From: Chara braunii
Taxonomy: Eukaryota; Streptophyta; Charophyceae; Charales; Characeae
DNA: 23,264 nt
Assembly: GCA_003427395.1 (NCBI GenBank)
Contig: BFEA01000127.1
Span: forward strand, 617,096-640,359
Direction: 5' to 3'
Shown piece by piece: positions 19,430 through 23,264 of the stretch (positions are counted from its first letter, which is position 1; each line of letters opens with the position of its first letter). The notes under the pieces were generated by a model. That model saw only the letters and a list, made by a program, of their open reading frames with translations, made no database searches and was not told the DNA's origin. The position numbers and the translations under genes were made by a program.

Positions 19430-19667
19430 GACCAACTAGTAACTCACGTGCTCTACTCTCCCACCACAGACCTAGCTGTATATTTTTAATGCGGGGTACT
19501 TATTATCGAGATGCCTATCATCATCACCAGTTGGAGCCGGCCAGGCCAACCAGTGACTCACGCCCTCTACTCTCCCACCACAAACCCTAGCTGTATATTT
19601 AAGGCGGGGTACTTATCATCGAGACGCCTATCATCATTATCAGTTGATCGTGACCTCCACCCAGCCC

Positions 19668-19713
<46 letters not shown>

Positions 19714-19957
19714 CCGGTTGACCAACGAGTAACTCACGACCTCTACTCTCCCACCACAGACCTAGCCATATATTTAATGCAGGGTGCTTATCATCGAGAC
19801 GCCTATCATCATCACCAGTTAGAACCACCAGACCAACCAGTGACTCACACCCTCGACTCCCCCACCACAGACCCTACCTGTATTTTTAAGGCGGGGTACT
19901 TATCATCGAGACGCTTATCATCATTATCAGTTGATCGTAACCTCCTCCCAACCCTAT
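19430..19957. repeat. Dimeric satellite with an embedded (TG)n tract
   Basis: Four related monomers of about 111-120 bp start with ACCAAC/GCCAAC near 19431, 19545, 19721 and 19832. Each contains CTCCCACCACA, a TGTATWTTTA-type block, GGGGTACTTATCATCGAG and CCTATCATCATYA. Monomers 1 and 3 end CACCAGTTRGA and monomers 2 and 4 end TATCAGTTGATCGT, so the repeat is a dimer duplicated with period about 290 bp. The (TG)n at 19669-19712 lies between the two dimers. Confidence 0.85.
19669..19712. repeat. (TG)n microsatellite
   Basis: About 22 uninterrupted TG units follow GCCCTTG in the second monomer. The fourth monomer has only CCAACCCTATGGTTGTGTATGTG at the equivalent place, so the expansion is local. 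Confidence 0.95.
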
Positions 19958-20050
19958 GGTTGTGTATGTGCCAACCCTATGGTTGTTTATATGTGTATGT
20001 CCTCTGTATCGTAGCTGTGTGCCCGTGGGCTATACGTATGGTTGTATGCT

Positions 20051-20178
20051 GCTCCCCACCATGGAGCATCTGCGAAGTGAGTACTGAGTACTGGTGAGGG
20101 GTGCTCATATCACCTCCCACCATGGAGCATCTGCGAAGTGAGTACTGAGTACTGGTGAGGGGTGCTCATATCACCTCC
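20051..20178. repeat. Tandem duplication, period 61 bp
   Basis: CCCACCATGGAGCATCTGCG starts near 20055 and again at 20116, and the two copies are identical over about 62 bp. The first copy is preceded by GCT, creating GCTCCCCACCATGGAGC (20051-20067), a 5-bp hairpin that resembles the LINE-tail motif at 18619-18642. The perfect identity suggests a very recent duplication or an assembly effect. Confidence 0.9.
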
Positions 20179-20317
20179 ACTAGTACATGTATGTGTGCGT
20201 GTACCTTGAGCAATATATATGTATTTACAGTATGTGTGTATGGATTGTGCTATCTGGGGTAGTATCTCATGTGTGTATGTATGTGGTAGAGACAGGTCTA
20301 TCTGCACAGGACCCCCC

Positions 20318-20398
20318 AAAGTCCGGAACCGGACTCGAACCTGTGACCTACAGTATGAAACTTGAGGGTTCTACCACTTGTACTACCGTGGGAAGTGG
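20318..20398 (-). repeat. tRNA-derived SINE head (Pol III promoter) A
   Basis: On the minus strand an A-box-like TAGTACAAGTGGTAGAAC (A box TAGTACAAGTGG at 20374-20385) is followed 32 bp later by a perfect B box GGTTCGAGTCC (20331-20341). Order and spacing are those of an internal RNA polymerase III promoter. The T-arm and anticodon-arm stems do not pair well, so it is a tRNA-derived sequence and not a functional tRNA. It could be the head of a SINE or a tRNA pseudogene. Confidence 0.7.
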
Positions 20399-20619
20399 AT
20401 ACATTGTGTGTAATGTCTGGACTGGGGGAGATCATCAGAGCGACCGAAGCCAACAACAACCAATCAACGTGAAGACTAGACCAGCATACAATACCCATGG
20501 GCTGACCCCCTGGGTGGTGTGCAGGCAGTGTCTGTAATAGTACCATGCATTAGCCCAGGGGAGAGTGTGTCCAGCCATGCGTCATTCTAATGCCCTGCCG
20601 GTGTCCATGCGCGAGGCTG

Positions 20620-20700
20620 CGGAGTTTTGAACCCACAGCCTCATACCACAATGCGCATTTCCAACCGTTGCTCTAACCACTGCGCTACATCAACTGGACA
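20620..20700 (-). repeat. tRNA-derived SINE head (Pol III promoter) B
   Basis: On the minus strand the A box TAGCGCAGTGGTTAGAGC (ending at 20687 on the plus strand) and a B-box-like GGTTCAAAACTCC (20621-20633) are separated by about 38 bp. The B box has one extra A relative to the GGTTCRANNCC consensus. The acceptor stem is not formed. This head differs from A, so two separate tRNA-derived units lie 280 bp apart on the same strand. Confidence 0.7.
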
Positions 20701-20925
20701 AAACCCTTTATTCCAGAACTCTTCAGCGCTCTTCAAAGGAGCATCTATGGCTGTTATAGAATTCAGGGTCCTTGTGGCTGTCCAGGGAGGGGGAACTTTC
20801 CCTTGGGGGGGTTCCTTGGAGGCTGTGATCAGGGTTCCTAGCCCTAAGTGCTGGGGACTGGGAAACTGGGAGCGAGGGATGGGCAGCGGAGCCTCGCCTT
20901 CTGGATTCACCAATGTTGGCCAGTC

Positions 20926-20941
20926 TAAACCACCAGTACTT
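20926..20941 (-). repeat. Isolated copy of the GTACTGGTGGTTT motif
   Basis: The minus strand reads AAGTACTGGTGGTTTA and is preceded by GG further up, agreeing with the GGAAGTACTGGTGGTTTA ends at 9.6 and 10.7 kb. It lies about 10 kb from the other copies, which shows the motif is dispersed. Confidence 0.65.
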
Positions 20942-20983
20942 CCGAGCAGTGCTGAAAACCCGGCAGGACCGGGGGGTCCTCCC

Positions 20984-21033
20984 CCAACCGGAACCGGCCG
21001 GCCGGTCGACCGGGCCGGTTCCCCCCCGGTTGG
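20984..21033. repeat. GC-rich hairpin
   Basis: CCAACCG and GAACCGGCC (20984-20999) pair with GGCCGGTTC and CGGTTGG (21013-21033), with only a five-C bulge at 21022-21026. The 16-bp paired stem is fully complementary. It sits 12 bp from the poly(T) run of the next element and may be an insertion-site feature or coincidence. Confidence 0.7.
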
Positions 21034-21045
21034 CTGTAGCGCATC

Positions 21046-21309
21046 TTTTTTTTTTTTTTTTTTTTTTTTTAAGCCGATGGTGTTGTTGAGGCCGAGGACT
21101 AGACCCACAGTGATTGCTGGGAGCAGCAGCCGGTGGTTGTCCTGACAGGATAGGCCACCTTCCCTACCCTTCCCCACGTTAATGCTCCCAGCGCACCCCC
21201 TATCCCTACTATCCGACCTCAGTGTCAGGACCATCGCCCTACCAGTATCGAGGGCAGTCACCGGACAGCAGTGACAAACACCCCCTAACACTATAACCTC
21301 CACCCTTCT
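21046..21309 (-). mobile_element. Poly(A)-tailed retroposon-like repeat, copy 2 (minus strand)
   Basis: A T25 run at 21046-21070 is followed by GGTGTTGTTGAGGCCGAGGA, then CACGTTAATGCTCCCAGCGC, CCCTATCCCTACTATCC and CCCTACCAGTATCGAGGGCA. These blocks share order with copy 1 at 19079-19420. The conserved blocks are interspersed with divergent stretches, so the copies are related but old or from different subfamilies. A long minus-strand frame (20641-21315) crosses the poly(A) and is not a gene. Confidence 0.6.
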
Positions 21310-21358
21310 TTTCAAAGTTCTTGGGTGGGAAGCACCGTCCCTACCCTGCCACTAACAC

Positions 21359-21440
21359 CCCAGTGTGACCAGCACTCAGGACCATCACCCTACCAGTATC
21401 GAGGGCAACTTGGACGAAGCACCCCCTAACACTACAACCC
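21359..21440 (-). repeat. Partial tandem copy of the same repeat
   Basis: CAGTGTGACCAGCACTCAGG through CCAGTATCGAGGGCAACTTG repeats the end of copy 1 (19252-19311), followed by ACCCCCTAACACTACAACC as in copy 2 (21280-21300). It lies 50 bp beyond copy 2. This is probably an internal duplication or a second truncated insertion. Confidence 0.6.
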
Positions 21441-22098
21441 CTACCAGCCATGGAGGATATATGACAAGGGCCCGCGACCGATGTATGGACCAAGTACGGG
21501 TGGTTTACCAAACTCCAGCCAGCCCAATTTCTCTCCTATTGTCGTGCCCCCGTTGATGCATGGCTGAGACGAGAGTTCCATTGAATGGGAGTGAAGGCAC
21601 GTATAGCACACATGACTTGCCAAAATCCAGCATATTACAGATTGGCATGTCGTTTTCGATCTCTGAGTAGAAGAAAGCAGGGTTATATGAGTTAAGGCAC
21701 CCATGGGACAAATGACTTGTACATCTGTTGCTTGGGAGGCCATAACTGCCAGGGGGTATGAGCCAGAGACAGCCAGATAGGTTCCCTATTAGACAGACCC
21801 ATGTAAGAAGCAGATGAGTACACATACCGTTTCTTTTTTTATGAAGGAACACGACTAGCCTGACTTTAGTGAGTCCACGCAAGAAAGACAAGACGTTGGA
21901 TCTCATACTCAACTAATTATGTTTTCTACTAGAGAAAAGAGTTTCTGTTTCCATCCCATCGCTCGCCTCTACTATTCTAGCGAGTTTGACCGGCACTTTT
22001 ATGCTACGCGGGGAGCAATTTGTCGAGTAAATGCTTAGAAATCTTCGAGGCAAGAAAAACTAAAAACTGAACTTACATGTATGGGGCCAGAACCCACT
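21441..22098. other. No recognisable gene (about 660 bp)
   Basis: Overlapping minus-strand frames of 100 and 135 codons (21441-21912) show no domain I recognise. No structured repeat was noticed. Confidence 0.4.
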
Positions 22099-22114
22099 GT
22101 TTGTTTGTTTGTTT

Positions 22115-22115
<1 letters not shown>

Positions 22116-22148
<33 letters not shown>

Positions 22149-22211
22149 TTAACAGGCTTCGTTCGATTGGTGGGGAGCAGCACCTGCTGGAAACCGGGTC
22201 CAGCGTCCCAT
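22116..22211 (-). mobile_element. LINE-tail-like 3' end with poly(A), minus strand
   Basis: A T31 run (22116-22146), preceded by a (GTTT)n slope, reads on the minus strand as a poly(A) tail. Its 3' UTR contains the 25-bp hairpin motif at 22185-22209, identical to copy 5 of the LINE at 18589-18613, followed by GCTCCCCACCAAT as in the LINE. The element would lie on the minus strand with its 5' end at higher coordinates. Possible duplications are the GAACCCACT matches at 22090-22098 and 22462-22470, which would make an insertion of about 365 bp. I rate this only moderately likely because the match is 9 bp. Confidence 0.6.
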
Positions 22212-22261
22212 AATATATGAAAGGCGCAGAATGCTCAGAATGCTAACCTATGTTCCATACT

Positions 22262-22435
22262 TCAGGGCCGTGGTCCCACTAGCGAAGGGGATAGGATAGA
22301 AATCCTGAATCTGGCTATGTTTTATGCAGAGATACCGAAAAGCAGTTCTATCTCGATTTCCTGCTCCTGTCCTCAAACACGTCCAGATGCAGGCATTCGA
22401 TCCGATCCTCTTTGCTAGTGGGACCACGCCCCAGA
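22262..22435. repeat. Foldback with 28-bp core arms
   Basis: GTGGTCCCACTAGCGAAGGG and the following eight bases (22270-22297) pair with 22400-22427 at 25 of 28 positions. Weaker pairing continues inward (CCTGAATCTGG opposite CCAGATGCAGG). The paired region covers nearly the whole 174 bp. Open frames on both strands translate to similar FASGTT strings, as expected for an inverted repeat. It lies within the interval of the putative minus-strand insertion above. Confidence 0.75.
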
Positions 22436-22685
22436 TGTTACTGCCAGTATTGACTACCCCTGAACCCACTCAACTATGTTTCTTTTGTTTTTCCGCTCCT
22501 CATTTTGTTCCCGTCATGAGTCCCCTGTGGATCCACTGGCGAGCAGTCGCGAGCACCAGCGTCGGGAAGACAACCCACAGAGCCCTGGCAGAAGAGAAGC
22601 CGGACGAGGATTGTCGCACAGGGACTTCGGACACCATGCGTGATCATTAGTCCACCTCCGCAATGAGGTAACCCACGTAGGTGTT

Positions 22686-22707
22686 GCTCCCCACCAATAG
22701 ATGGAGC
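22686..22707 (+). repeat. Hairpin shared with the LINE 3' UTR
   Basis: GCTCC...GGAGC with the internal CCACCAATAGAT is identical over 22 bp to 18620-18641. The neighbouring sequence differs (TTCGAGACAATTG here, CGGCCCGTCAGG there), so only the short hairpin is shared. Confidence 0.75.
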
Positions 22708-22780
22708 CTTCGAGACAATTGTACGTACTATCTAGGGCATCCCCATTCGGGCGACCACAAGCAGTGTATAATAATCCCTG

Positions 22781-22891
22781 CTACCGTCTTCACCCGAATA
22801 GAACACCCGGTCATTATAGTCGTATGTGGTGCAGTTTTCAGTCTACATACAGCGATAATGACCGGGCGTTCTACTCGGGTGAAGACGGTAG
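22781..22891. repeat. Foldback with 37-bp arms, two mismatches
   Basis: The left arm 22781-22817 begins CTACCGTCTTCACCCGAATA. The right arm 22855-22891 ends TCGGGTGAAGACGGTAG. They pair at 35 of 37 positions. The loop of 37 bp has an inner GTATGT/ACATAC stem (22822-22827 and 22845-22850). The flanks show no clear duplication. It is the cleanest inverted repeat in the window and could be a MITE or the source of a hairpin RNA. Confidence 0.9.
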
Positions 22892-23264
22892 GCCAAGGTT
22901 TAACCTGTGACAGCCCAGGGTCTACTTAGCACCACCGTTGTGATACAATTTGTGTAGGTATAGTTCATATGCTGTCTGTACCTCTCGTCTATTCTTATCC
23001 TAAGAGAAAACTACGAGGCAGTCAGGGTTTGAGTTTCAAAATCCACTTGTTGACGCAAGAGGCCTAAAAATGTCGAACATATACAAGCTAGGTTTCGGGT
23101 CCGGTACGGTCACGTGGGGGTGATTTTGTTTCGGGGAATGCCTGAGGTGGATTTAAAAAACTGTTTTCGTGACTGCGCCATAGTTACCACTTATCCTAAA
23201 AAAATAAAATAAAAAAATTGTTACCACTCATCCTAAATATTGTCTGTGTTAAAAAAAAAAAAAA
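22892..23264. other. No recognisable gene; ends in poly(A)
   Basis: No domain-bearing frame is present. A duplicated phrase, TTACCACTYATCCTAAA (near 23184 and 23221), flanks an A-rich stretch. The final A14 is likely the edge of an assembled sequence. Confidence 0.45.

Noticed and set aside
20318-20398. Functional tRNA gene on the minus strand
   Set aside because: The B box is perfect, but the T-arm, anticodon arm and acceptor stem do not pair. It is better called tRNA-derived.
20641-21315. Longest minus-strand frame in the window (224 codons)
   Set aside because: It crosses the poly(A) tail of a retroposon-like repeat, the GC-rich hairpin and a tRNA-derived promoter region, giving a lysine run and no domain. 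Its openness reflects repeats, not coding selection.
22681-22929. Open frame of 82 codons across the foldback
   Set aside because: The reading is imposed by the inverted repeat, the opposite arm gives a matching antisense frame, and no domain is seen.
23251-23264. Poly(A) at the window end as a transcript end
   Set aside because: No gene or clear polyadenylation context precedes it. It is more likely the edge of the assembled sequence at a homopolymer.

Overview
The window looks like nuclear DNA of a eukaryote, most likely of the plant (streptophyte) lineage. It holds a poly(A)-tailed LINE whose ORF2 ends in a zf-RVT zinc-binding module, two RNA polymerase III promoter-like (tRNA-derived) segments, many microsatellites and minisatellites, and long A/T homopolymers. 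There is no operon-like packing and no ribosome-binding-site structure. A charophyte alga or similar plant-lineage genome with abundant young repeats fits, but I cannot name the species from sequence alone. I recognise no intact protein-coding gene. Open reading frames outside the LINE are short, overlap on both strands, and often run through poly(A/T) or simple repeats.

Layout. 1-4.3 kb: repeat-rich intergenic DNA with an inverted repeat (100-187) and tandem duplications at 395-600, 2241-2394, 3452-3820, 3951-4032 and 4072-4283. 4.7-5.6 kb and 9.5-10.7 kb: two clusters of a dispersed motif, GTACTGGTGGTTT, in both orientations. In three places it ends a conserved unit of about 120 bp, so it may be the end of an undescribed mobile element. 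6.19-6.34 kb: a long (GA)n tract with an N. 7.3 kb: a 24-bp minisatellite. 8.6 kb: a foldback. 9.1-10.4 kb: fragments of another repeat in opposite orientations. About 11.5-14.1 kb: an AT-rich stretch without recognisable genes, followed by a 71-bp duplication and a foldback.

15.03-18.76 kb is the best-defined object: a 5'-truncated, plus-strand LINE copy of 3701 bp, bounded by a perfect 16-bp target site duplication (15031-15046 and 18748-18763). It carries a broken ORF2 (reverse transcriptase through zf-RVT), a 3' UTR of about 670 bp with five copies of a 25-bp hairpin-forming motif, a terminal hairpin and a poly(A) tail. The same 25-bp motif occurs once more, identical and on the minus strand, beside a poly(T) run at 22.1 kb. 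This suggests a second insertion sharing the LINE tail.

18.8-23.3 kb is dense in repeats: foldbacks at 18843-19009, 22262-22435 and 22781-22891; two related poly(T)-headed (minus-strand) retroposon-like segments (19.1 and 21.05 kb); a dimeric satellite interrupted by (TG)n (19.43-19.96 kb); a 61-bp tandem duplication; and the two minus-strand tRNA-derived promoter regions (20.3 and 20.7 kb). The sequence ends in poly(A) at 23251-23264, with no sign of a functional gene.
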